A DNA stretch of 64,000 nt from Gentiana macrophylla (taxonomy: Eukaryota > Streptophyta > Magnoliopsida > Gentianales > Gentianaceae), in the NCBI GenBank assembly GCA_026214975.1, contig CM047805.1:115687845-115751844 (forward strand), given 5' to 3'. The notes under the pieces were generated by a model that was not told the DNA's origin, did not search any database, and saw only the letters and a list, made by a program, of their open reading frames with translations. The translations under genes were made by a program, and so were the position numbers. Positions 54,046 through 64,000 of the stretch are shown piece by piece (positions within the stretch are counted from its first letter, which is position 1; every line of letters starts with the position of its first letter).

Positions 54046-55264
54046 AACAAATAGGAGACTTTATACTTTTAATTTTATATTTTGAATAGTTCAAATTTAA
54101 TTAAAATTTAAATCGATTTAAAATTAAATGTTAATTTTAATTTTCGATTAAGTCATATAATTATTTAAAAGTTATTTAATTATTTGACGTGATAAAATAA
54201 AGACGCATGAGTAGTAGTAGTTAAAATTAGAATTTAATCTTTTCATAAGATAAAATTGTATGGATTAGATGTGTAGATATAATGTGATTATATGGACTCG
54301 ATTGATCGTGACTTAAAGATAGGATAGATGGGAATGTTTTTTTATGTTGGTTTTGAAAAATTGTCCTAGCCGTTATGAAGAACGTGACCTAGTTTACTTT
54401 TTGCATTTATCCCATTCCTCGAGCTCCCGTAATGGCGGGTGTAATTATTTATTATGTAACAAGAATGGAGCAAGAAGTTCAAGACCAAGGAGAGATAAAG
54501 AACCCATTGGCGTACAACAATAAAGATCTTATTGGCGGTTGCAGATACCCTTAGTTTGTGACCCGCGGTTTCGTCAGTTTGTATTCGAAACCGCACCTAG
54601 GAAAAGTCCATGATCATACCGGTTATTTTATGCGCGGAATGTTGTGTATGTTTTACTTTATATGATATCGTAGTAGTATGCACATAGTAGATGAGACCAT
54701 AATTAAACCAAATTAATTAAGTGAATTAATTTAAAATTATTCCCACGCCAAAAATCGAGCCAAAATTGTCTCCCAATATTATAATGACGGTGAAGAGCCT
54801 TTGTTCGGATCCAACTGATCGACCACCGTCGGGAGTTGACCTACCACGGGTATATCGTTATTATTGAGATATGATCGTCACGAGATCTCATGAATATTGG
54901 GTTATGACTCGACTAAAGTCTTTCGGTGATTGGCCACCGTCAGGGCCGTCTGACTTTAGAGACAAGGGGTTGACTATCACATAGAGATGTGAGCCGTCAA
55001 AGAGTTGACTAGTCAGCCACTGGGAGTCGCATGCGATGCGACTGGTAGGAGTACCTACCTTTCGAAATTGCCGAGATTGATCGACCACCGTCGGGGATTA
55101 AGGCAACTAGATGGGGTCCCAGCCACTAAAGAATTAATTAAATTCTTGAAAGCCAATAGGAATAGTTGGCTAGTGGGAGTAAAACCTTATAAATTTCTTA
55201 GTGCAAATTTAGGTTTTTATACATGAGCTTTTACTTATTCTATCTTTATTTATTGTTGTAGAAA

Positions 55265-56036
55265 ATGTCAAACAAATCGAACCTTCGTTTTATCATCGAA
55301 AACAAGCTTGACGAAACTAATTTTCTCGATTGGGAAAGAAACCTCAAAATCGTTTTGAGGCACGAGAAGATTGGCTATGTCTTGGACGAGGCCCTACCGG
55401 AAAAGCCCACTGAGGTTCGCCGCAGATGTTGTCGAGAAGTACAACAAGCACTCGCTCGACAAGATCGATGCTACATGTATCATGCTTGCTTCTATGACAC
55501 CGAATCGCAGAAACAAAGATGAGTCCATAGACGCCTACTCTATCATGGTCCACCGAAGTAACTTTACGCTTCTCGCCTCGCCTTCGAGAGAGTACGAGGT
55601 CTCGAAGGCCCTGTTTAGTTGTAAGATGGCATCTGGAATCGCCGTGGGGTCACACGTGCTTAAAATGATCGGGTACATAGAGAGGCTTGGGAAGTCGGGC
55701 CACAAGTTGGAACGAGTTGAGTATTGACTTGATTCTCGCATCTCTACCTAACTCATTCTCGCATGATTTGTGATGAACTATCACATGAACAAGATAGATT
55801 GCTCTCTAGCGGAGTTATTGAACATGTTGAAAAGCTACGAGGGCACTTGTAGGGAAGGGAAAGCAAGTGTTGCTTTGCTCACTTCAAGCAAAGGGCAAGG
55901 CAAAAGCCAGAAAAAGTCCAAGAAGGCGAAGGTCGCACCTAAGCCAACGCCTAAGATAGCAAAAGACAAATCCAAGGATGCTTGCTTCCATTGCGGTGAG
56001 ACCGGACATTGGAGGAGAAAGCGCAAGGGCTTTTGA
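55265..56036 (+). pseudogene. Copia gag, interior 2
   Basis: Same start as interior 1 (MSNKSNLRF). Less broken: the HSLDKIDATCIMLASMT and LFSCKMASGIAVGSHVLKMI blocks are readable in a single frame. The same abnormal knuckle (CFHCGETGHWRRKRK) occurs. The leader 53284-55264 contains the PBS and the hairpin array only. Confidence 0.86.
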
Positions 56037-56109
56037 GTACCAAGAAGAAGCATTCGATGCTTCGACTTTGTATATTTATGATTGAGATCAACATTACTTC
56101 TTCTAAGTC

Positions 56110-59100
56110 TAACCACCGGGTATTAGATCATGGTTGTGGTTCTCATATTTGTACTGAATATGCAGGCACTAAGAAGAACTAGAGATCCGAGGAAAGGAGA
56201 GGTGGACCTACGCATTGGAAATGGAGCAAGTGTTCTCGCCGCTATTTGGCCGTAGGAGTTTATTTTCTTTCATTGCCCATTGGGCTAGTACTAGAACTCA
56301 ATAATCGTTATTTTGTTTCCCGCTCTTTACGAAGAGCATTATTTCTATTTCGCATTAGATGTTGATGGATTTTCTTTTACGTTTGAGAATAAATGTTGTT
56401 CCTTTTCACGTGATGGAATCTTTTATGGTAATCTTGGCATACTTAGCAATGGTCTCTACATATTAGATATGAATGTTGACGTACTTAATATAAATAACAA
56501 GAAAGCCAAAACAAATGACTTGAATGAATCCTACTTATGGCATTGTAGACTTGGCCATATAAATAAGAATCGCATTTCCAAACTCCATAAAGATGAAATG
56601 TTGGATCAATTCGACACGAATCGCTTGATACATGCGAAGCTTGTTTACTTGGCAAGATGACAAAGTCACCTTTTAGTGGCAAAGGATAAGATCCAATGAA
56701 TTGCTTGAGCTTATACATACTGATGTGTGTGGCCCAATGTCGATTCAAGCCAAAGGAGGATACTCTTATTTTATCACTTTCACTGATGACCATTCTCGCT
56801 ATGGTTATATATACTTAATGAAGTATAAGTCTGAAGCCTTCGAAAAGTTCAAAGAATTCAGAAGTGAAGTGGAGAAACAACTGGTAAAGAAATCAAAACA
56901 CTTCGATCCGATCGAGGTGGAGAATACCTAGATGGAGAGTTTCAAAGTTATTTAAAGGAGAATGGGATTCTACCTGAATGGACCCCTCCAGGGACGCCTC
57001 ATATGAATGGCATATCTGAGAGGAGGAATCGTACTTTGTTAGACATGGTACGTTCCATGACGAGCTATGCAGTTCTTCCAAAATCGTTTTGGGGGTATGC
57101 TCTAGAAACCGCATCCTATACACTCGAACCGAGTTCCATCAAAGACGGTTGAGTCCACTCCCTATGAAGTGTTCAAAGGAAGAAACCAACACTAGGTTAC
57201 ATGAAACCTTGGGGATGTCCAATTTATGTGAAACGAACCATGCCTCGACAAGCTGGAACCTAGATCTCGACAAATGTCTGTTTTGTGGGTTATCTAGGAA
57301 ACCAAAAGGTACCAATTTTACCACCCCCGAGGAACAAAAGGTGTTTGTTGCCAGGATCGCCACTTTCTCGGAGAAAGAGTTTATCTCGGATAGGGTCGGT
57401 GGGAGTAAGATTGATCTTGAAGAAATTCGAGAACCACTTACGGATAATGAATTGTTGATGGAAGTAGAGGAGACACCACATACAAATGTGGCGCCACCCT
57501 CTACCATAGACACAATAGCACCTCGAAGATCCACCAGGGAACGCCGTGAACCCGAAAAGTACACTGGCGTGTATCTCATGGAAGATGAGGACCCTAGAAC
57601 TTATGAGGAAGTGCTATTAAGGCATGACAAAGAGAAATGGCTAGAAGCCATGAATTCTGAAATGGAATCCATGAAGGACAACCAAGTTTGGAACTTAGTT
57701 GATCCACCTGAGGGAATAGTTCCCATAGGGTGTAAATGGGTCTTTAAGAGAAAGACCGACATGGACGGTAACGTGACCACCTACAAGGCTAGGTTGGTGG
57801 CAAAAGGTTATAAGCAAAGACAAGGAGTTGACTATGATGAAACCTTATCGCCTGTTGCCATGTTAAAATCCATTAGAATTTTGCTCGCTATTGCAAAGAT
57901 ACCATGATTACTAAATCGGCAGATGGATGTGAAAACGGCTTTCCTTAACGGGAACACGTGCGAGGAAGTGTATATGACACGACTGAGGGTTTCACAACCA
58001 ATGACGCCAGGATGGTGTGTAAACCGCAAAGATCCATTTATGGATTAAAGAAAGCTTCGAGTTGGAATCTTCGCTTTGATGAGATTATCAAAGCAGTTTG
58101 ATTTCATCAAGAACGAAGATGAGCCCTGTGTTTACAAGAAGGTTAGTGGGAGTGCCATTGTGTTCCTAGTGCTTTATGTGGATGACATATCGCTTCATGG
58201 GAATGATGTGCCTATGTTACAATCAGTCAAAGCTTGGTTATCCAAGAACTTCTCAATGAAGAACTTGGGTGAGGCAAACCTATATTTCGGGAATAAAGAT
58301 CTATAGAGATAGATCTAAGAGGTTGCTTGGTCCGTCGCAATCCACCTACATAGACAAGAGATGTGAAGAGATTCAAGCATGGAGCGCCCAAGAAAGGATT
58401 GCCGCCCATGTCACATGGGGTCTACTCACAAAGGAATGAGTCCCAAGACGAGAGGAGGAAAAGGCACAAATGAGTAAAGTCCCTTATGTTTCGGCAATCG
58501 GGTCTATCATGTATGCCATGTTATGCACAAGACCGGATGTCTCGTACCCTCTTAGTATGACTAGTAGGTACCACCAATCCAGTGATGGTCTTTGGATTGT
58601 CTTTGTCAAGAATATCCTTAAGTACTTGAGACGTACTAGGGATATGTTCCTCGGTTTTCGGGAATGATGATTTAGTATTACGAGGTTACATGATGCGATT
58701 TCCAAGCGACAAGGATGACTTTAAGTCACAACTGGATTTGTTTTTACGCTTAACGGCGGAGCAAATGAGTGGAAGAGTTCCAAGCAGGAGACTACCGCAC
58801 TCTACAACGGAAGCCGAATACATAGCACCTCGGAGGCGGCAAAGGAAGCGATTTGGATGAAGAAGTTCATTATCGAACTTGGTGTGGTTCCCTCCATTGA
58901 AGGTCCAAAGGCCTCTGCAGATCGTGATAATAATGGAGCGATATCTCGATCAAAGGAACCAAGGTCTCATCGAAGTCCAAACATGTGCTACTGGCGCTAT
59001 CACTTGATTTAGAGATAGTTGATAGATGAGATGTAAAGATAGAGAAAGTCCACACGGATGATAACATAGCCGATCCGTTAACTAAGGCATTGTCTCAAGC

Positions 59101-59158
59101 TAAGCATGAGAAACATGTTCACTTGCACGGGCTTAGGCATATGGGTGATTGGCTTTAG
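56110..59158 (+). pseudogene. Copia pol (PR-IN-RT-RH), interior 2
   Basis: Same domain order. Protease/pre-integrase is at 56150-56660, integrase at about 56690-57130 (HTDVCGPMS; SERRNRTLLD), and a 272-codon open frame (57089-57907) runs through the linker into RT. Then come YVDDI (about 58180) and RNase H to stop 59156-59158. It is the best preserved unit, yet it still carries frame shifts at about 56900 and 57130, near 57905 and throughout RNase H. Confidence 0.88.
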
Positions 59159-59172
59159 GCCAAGTGGGAGAT

Positions 59173-60987
59173 TGTTGGAAAGGTGTCCTAAACCCAATCG
59201 GGTTGGACCGGATCCGACCGGTCGGGTCATTTACTGATCTATTTAGTTCATGTAATAACTTTATTATGATTAATAAAAGCACTTATGTTATTATATATTG
59301 TTTGTCTTCATATTATTTGTTGTATATATATAGTAACGCCCCTAGTATCAATCATGATAGAGAAACCATGATAGTGATTATGGTTGATGAGATCTCTAAT
59401 CACTATAACAAGGTTGGTACTTAAATGTCTCTAGTCTTACATATTATCAAATGGGACATTGATAGTATAATCGGACTAGCACGTATTGGATGTCTTCTAT
59501 CTTTTAGAAGGTAGGGATAGATCTCGTCTATCGAAGTGTAGAGACACTTGGGATTTGTGACGTGGACGTGTATTAGAGAATGCGACGTTTAGATCGACCC
59601 ACTTACATTAAGTGTCACACTATGTGGCGGTTGTGTAATTATCCTTTTGACCGAGTCTTCATGGCATCACGGTGTGGATTGTCATGCTTTGACACTATTG
59701 AGATTTCTCCTAACCACGGGCGATCATGCGGTAGTGATTGGGTATGATATTGAAGCATCGCGGAGTATACATGATTGGTCGTCCGGGAATCGCGTATCCT
59801 ATGATTGGGATTGAATATCCGAAATGGCCTTCTTATAAGGAATGTCTAGCTCTCGAGAATCTTTGCAAAGTGGGAGTAAGTGTGTTATTCCGAGAGAGCA
59901 TGATGTCCGGATTATAAGATACGATCGTCAATGTATTGACACTCGAGATACGATCGTATGGATATTATTATAGCGATAGGATTGTAAGTTACACGGTAAC
60001 TGCTTCACATGAAAGGTAGTAGTCATTGCTTTTGACTCTTCCGATAATTGGGGGTCACGGTGTGTTGCTAGACGCTATCCCGTGATCGTTAGGTATGAAG
60101 GGCATTTTAGTAAATTGCACTTTGTGTCTACGGCCAACATATTCGGAAGCCTATCGGGTCACACACATATGAACATCGAGTCGGATTAAAATGCGGTTAT
60201 AGTTGATAACCAAATAAGGAAAGTTTATCTACAGACTATGAAGGTTATAGTGGTAAATTAATATGGTGGTATTTATTTATTATGAATAAATAAAATACAA
60301 GATATTAATTATATACAAATTAGATTAATTAAAGAATATTCCGGAAGTCAATTTGTTGACTAATGGGGCGCCACTTTTGTGTGTATAAGATACACTTGGA
60401 TTGTGCACTTTAATTAATAAAGATTGCCATAATATTAATATATGATATTAATTGATTTTGAAAAATAGATTTATGGTAATAAGATAATTATAATCAATAT
60501 ATGATATTGACAAAATAAATTATAATTAAAGAGATAAATCAATCTAGTTGATTTTCCTTATTTTATTAGAAAAAGTTTTCTTCTCTTCTACTCAACTGGG
60601 GGCCGCCACCTCCTCTATAAAAGGAAGTGGGTGTCAAGCTCTTTTGTACAACACAATTGCAAGAGTTCATAATTCTTGTGTAAAATAGAGAGCTCTCCAT
60701 AGTGAGTTTGTGAGGAAGAAAAGGTCCGATCTAGCGACCGGAGTTTTTCGATAGCAATCCAAGGAGGATTCGGCGAGGGGTTCGTGTGGATTAGCGATAG
60801 AGGCCGGACGCGTGGACGGCTTGCGCATTGAACTACTCTCCGTTGGCGGTCAAAGCGACGATCTTGTAGATCATCCAATGTATAACCGTCAAATTACTTA
60901 ACGTGTTTATTGCATTAAACGAAGAACGATCTAGAAAAGGAAATCAAATTTTAAATTCCGCTGCGTTAAACTAGTAATTTCCTAACA
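59173..60987 (+). repeat. Copia LTR C
   Basis: 1815 bp, same ends. TATA box at 60616-60623 (TATAAAAG). Its right edge abuts the antisense-gene leader of the host gypsy-like element. Confidence 0.93.
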
Positions 60988-61698
60988 GCAATCGCCGGAA
61001 AAATTCTCAGAAATAAGAAAGGGGAAAAAGTGGAAGAGTTGGGGGGAATGCCTCTATTTATAGAGGGAAATTTGAGAGGGAACGACGTTTGGGGATTTCG
61101 AAATTCAAATGTAATAATGGCTGGAACGGTTACCGATTCTCCTCCGCCAATCGAGCAAAGGGACGGTTCGATTCAAACGTGTCGACACGCGGATCGACGT
61201 GACGTTTCGTGAACCAATACATCCGTTTATCACCTCCAACCGTTCAAATCCCTTCTGGCGGCCATCAACCTGTCCGAACGTACGACCTCATAGTAGCATT
61301 ATCAACAAATACTTCTTCAAGCTGCCAACATCTATTAATGCCCGATGTGGCCTATTCAGCAAACCACCTCCGATAGAACGTTATCACTTAATTAAGTCCG
61401 ACAGAGCGTTGTCGGCAATTGAGCCTGTCCGCTACAATGCACAACATATAATCGGTAATTTGCTACGCGATACTAACACTGATTCAAGCCCGATAGAACA
61501 TTATCGGCGAACAAGCTTGTCCTCTACAAATGCACAACATATAGCTGGTGGTTTTCACCAACACTAGTTCAAGCCCGGTAGAACATTATCGGCATACCTC
61601 TGTCACGAGCGACAACACAAAGGTGCGGCTCCTAAATTCTTCTTCAAAGTTCTACTCTCCGCCTCGGCGGTCACACCAGGCACAGAGTAGGAGGTCAT
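60988..61698. other. Gypsy-like interior remnant between copia LTR C and right LTR
   Basis: No ORF on either strand. The minus strand carries a TATA box and leader for the antisense gene. The plus strand ends with a purine-rich tract (AGAGTAGGAGG) and CAT just before the right LTR. Confidence 0.6.
61054..61064 (-). promoter_or_regulatory. TATA box of the antisense gene
   Basis: CTATAAATAGAGG on the minus strand, followed by a CT-rich leader (CCAACTCTTCCACTTTTTCC) that ends at the copia insertion (60987). It points toward the antisense exons now 18 kb away. Confidence 0.55.
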
Positions 61699-62331
61699 TG
61701 ATATACCCGAATCGGAATGGGGCCATGTTCATCTAGATTGGGCCTATTATCTTGGCCCATCAACATAGATATTGGGCCTCTATCTCCTCTATCCGCTACC
61801 ACAAGCTATCTCTTACCCGCTATTCACAAGCCGGGTCCTATCCGCCAACAGTACGAGGGGATCCTGTCCGCTAGGCGCAAGCCGGACCCTTCATCTCTGT
61901 GTGATTTCTACCCATATGGTCAAGCTGATTTCAAGACAAGGCAAATATGAGTCCGCTGGTCGTTTCTTTCTGCTCGCCATGCTTATCGATCCAGCTGGCC
62001 AATCCTGACAGCTGGCTAGGACACTTGTATTGCATGCATACTTATCTTTAATTATGTATTCTTAATTGTCTTGTCAGTGAACAGTAAGCCGACATAGTCT
62101 TTAGCCTATAAATATGGGATCACAATGTAATAGAAAATCTAATCTAAGATCTAATACAAGCAGATACACTCTGCCAATTTGTCGACTCATTCGATTGTTC
62201 TTCATAAACATTAATCCGACAGCTTTGTTCTTACTCACCGCCATACCCTCACCGGAGAAATCACGCATACTAAGCCTCTTATCTTCAAGATAAACATTGT
62301 TACCGCAAATCTGGTGTTCAGCGCAACATCA
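61699..62331 (+). repeat. Right LTR of the gypsy-like element (complete)
   Basis: 633 bp, TG...CA. TATA box TATAAATATGG at about 62107. The last 49 bp (CTTCAAGATAAAC...ACATCA) are absent from the left LTR. It is followed by TSD ATAGG and LINE-2. Confidence 0.87.
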
Positions 62332-62336
62332 ATAGG

Positions 62337-63134
62337 AGGAAGGCGATTGTTCCATACTGCGTTCTATCCCTGCCAGTCTGGCTAAGCAAGCCTTTTTCCT
62401 CTGAAAGATATTTCCAAACACATCCCGATTCCAGGTCTTTGCCTCCACTACAAAATGTTGTATTGTATCAAGAAGAGAGTCTTTTTTCCAACCACGCTTT
62501 CTGAACCAGCTCCTCAAATTGCACATGATCAAGCCAAGCTCTAAGGAAGAAGAACGAATCTTTTCTCTTTTGACAGGGGATACCGCAGTTGGTGTCCAAA
62601 AGTATTGGATTGTGATCGGAATGAACTCTCGGGAGGTGTTTAACCGTGGCATACTCGAATAATTCTATCCAATCGTGTTGCACCAAGCTTGATCAAGCCT
62701 TAGTTGAATATTTTTTTGGTTATAGGTAGCTCCGACAAAAGTAAACCGAGGTCCCTGGAAAGGTATTTCCATCAGATTGCAAGCTTGAGTCATCATCCAC
62801 ATCTTGATCATGTTTAGCCCACCCACGGGACGCCCTCCCATTTTGCCCCTTTGATAAATAACCTGGTTGAAAAGTCTCCAATGAGGCACCAAGGAACGTG
62901 CAAAGCCGTATTCAACTGAATTAAATAATCTCAAAATTCGTTTCACGCCGATGCCGTGGGGGCTGCGTATATAAAAGAACATGCCCAAAGGATCTTTGTA
63001 CTAGTCAGAACAGCCATTGTGAGGCTCTGGTTAGTGCAGCAAATAAGTTGAAGAGAGATTACCTCCTCTTTCCAAAAACACCATAGGCCCTTTGCATAAC
63101 CACGTGCTTCCACAACATACATATTTGTGAACAT
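62337..63134 (-). pseudogene. LINE-2 ORF2, endonuclease C-terminal part
   Basis: Minus-strand blocks in shifting frames: VEARGYAKGLWCFWKEEV, RLFNQVIYQRGKMGGRP, GPRFTFVGATYNQKNIQLRL, HLPRVHSDHNPILLDT (the catalytic SDH motif) and KRKDSFFFLRAWLDH. The N-terminal catalytic part is missing (5' truncation). It ends at the gypsy-like insertion junction. Confidence 0.85.
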
Positions 63135-63147
63135 TTTGCTTTCCTTT

Positions 63148-64000
63148 TATTATTAGAGTATTTGTATCAGTTTCTTATAACAGATCTGATTCGAATAAAT
63201 GATTTGCTTATCGAGTTGAGCAACAACTAATATACGTGCTCGAACTATGTTTGAGTTCGTTCGAGCATTTTTTTTTGGCTCAAGATCGGTTCAATTTAGT
63301 TTTACTATGCTCGAGTTTGACTCGATTATGCTCAGATATTTTTTTGAGTATTTTCATGCGTGAACTCGAGCAAATCGAAAAAAAGTGTTAACATTTAAGG
63401 TACGTGAGTTTGGCTCATTAAAAATTATAATAGATAATGTTTGATAAAGTTTGTGAATATCGAAAGTCAAATTTTATAGTGCTCATTGTCAATTTTTTTT
63501 TTATATTGCTTGAGTTCGGCATGTTGACCTTGATTAACTGTTTGAGCTCCCGGCTCAGGATCGGTTAAATCATATACGAGCGATGCATGCGTTTTGGTTA
63601 TGATGTAATAAAATTTATTTTTCACTAAAAAAAATCTTTTTTTTAATAGATAAAAAAATCTTATTCGATGAATAAATTTCAATTAAACATTGATTAAATT
63701 ACATCGGATTTTGTGTGAAATAAATTTTTTTAAAATTAATTGTATAGGAGTACTATTTGATTTACCGTGAAAGTAAAAGAAATAATGTGTAGACTATTCT
63801 AACCCCTACCCCGTCCCCGTCTGCATCACTTGTCGAAAGGCATATTTGTCACTTCACCTTTTATGAGTTCGAGCGTAAACCCATCGGCCATCATCCTCAC
63901 CCACCCTCAAAGCCATTGCCTTGGCAGCTCATCGTCGACCGTTGCCGTAAACGACTGTACAACCACGGCACCGCCTTCTACTGCATAGTCGTCCACTATC
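63148..64000. other. Intergenic, no gene recognised
   Basis: AT-rich with scattered CTCGAG/GTTCGAG motifs (63230-63400). The last 200 bases are more GC-rich and may be close to a gene outside the window. Confidence 0.5.

Larger units (their letters stand above)
42743..60987 (+). mobile_element. Ty1/copia tandem array sharing LTRs
   Basis: Order: partial interior (42743-43774), LTR A (43775-45582), interior 1 (45583-51466), LTR B (51467-53283), interior 2 (53284-59172), LTR C (59173-60987). Each interior has a tRNA-Met-type PBS, a 2-kb leader, gag, protease, integrase, RT, RNase H and a purine tract (AAGTGGGAGAT) before the next LTR. Domain order PR-IN-RT-RH identifies copia. The left end is a deletion joint inside RT; the right end is a clean LTR end, CTAACA|GCAAT. 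Confidence 0.92.
40724..62331 (+). mobile_element. Gypsy-like LTR element remnant hosting a copia array
   Basis: LTRs at 40724-41308 (3' end deleted) and 61699-62331 (633 bp, TGATATACCC...ACATCA). It is flanked by ATAGG (40719-40723, 62332-62336) inside LINE-2. A plus orientation is supported by a TATA box in the LTR (TATAAATATGGG) and a purine-rich tract before the right LTR (AGAGTAGGAGG). The interior has no gag-pol. It keeps an antisense spliced gene next to the right LTR, with its promoter at about 61060, later cut by the copia array. Antisense ORFs of this kind are known in Tat-lineage (Retand-type) gypsy elements; that lineage is my inference. Confidence 0.78.
36516..63134 (-). mobile_element. 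5' truncated L1-like LINE (LINE-2), split by nested inserts
   Basis: Minus-strand LINE whose halves lie at 62337-63134 (endonuclease end) and 36516-40723 (RT to 3' end). It is flanked by an exact 13-bp duplication TTTGCTTTCCTTT (36503-36515 and 63135-63147). Removing the 21.6-kb LTR insert joins SPSSY directly to LSQIHAAVNLE. Removing the solo LTR joins LAPYLFDL to CMEVLSSM in frame. Without the inserts the LINE is about 3.3 kb. It begins inside the endonuclease, as 5' truncated LINEs do. Confidence 0.9.

Noticed and set aside
43775..60987. Three independent copia insertions
   Set aside because: No flanking DNA or target duplications between units, and each LTR is shared by neighbouring interiors.

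Overview
This is plant nuclear DNA, almost certainly from a eudicot. The genes are intron-rich with GT-AG junctions and plant-specific families, and the spaces between them are full of plant-type transposable elements: Stowaway, hAT and Mutator-type MITEs, L1-like LINEs, a SINE, Ty1/copia and Ty3/gypsy LTR elements. All gene models were built by hand from splice signals and reading frame. I cannot name the species.

Left half (1-36 kb), genic. Four protein genes can be followed exon by exon. (1) A MYB/SANT-domain gene on the minus strand (4250 down past base 1; its 3' end lies outside the window). (2) A complete 18-exon NADPH-cytochrome P450 reductase gene on the minus strand (17254-11088, 690 aa). 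(3) A two-exon SICKLE (SIC) gene on the minus strand (31052-29444, 375 aa). (4) A three-exon HYL1/DRB1 double-stranded-RNA-binding gene on the plus strand (32696-35953, 345 aa). SIC and HYL1 are both microRNA-biogenesis factors and lie head to head about 1.6 kb apart. The reductase acts as electron donor to P450s at the ER and is a functionally separate housekeeping neighbour. The spaces hold decayed copia, LINE and SDR gene fragments, several MITEs with clean target-site duplications, a solo LTR, and a 5' truncated LINE (about 22.2-26.9 kb) carrying a Mutator-type MITE.

Right half (36.5-63.1 kb), one nested transposon stack. A 5' truncated minus-strand LINE, about 3.3 kb without its inserts, is flanked by a 13-bp duplication (36503-36515 and 63135-63147). 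It is split by a solo LTR (38037-39740, TSD ATAAA) and by a gypsy-like LTR element (40724-62331, TSD ATAGG). The gypsy-like element has lost gag-pol but keeps both LTRs and a spliced gene in antisense orientation. That antisense gene is in turn broken by a Ty1/copia array (42743-60987) arranged as partial interior - LTR - interior - LTR - interior - LTR, with 1.8-kb LTRs and 5.9-kb interiors. The copia copies are very alike, yet both have many frameshifts concentrated in CG/CTG-rich spots.

The last 0.85 kb (63148-64000) shows no recognisable gene.
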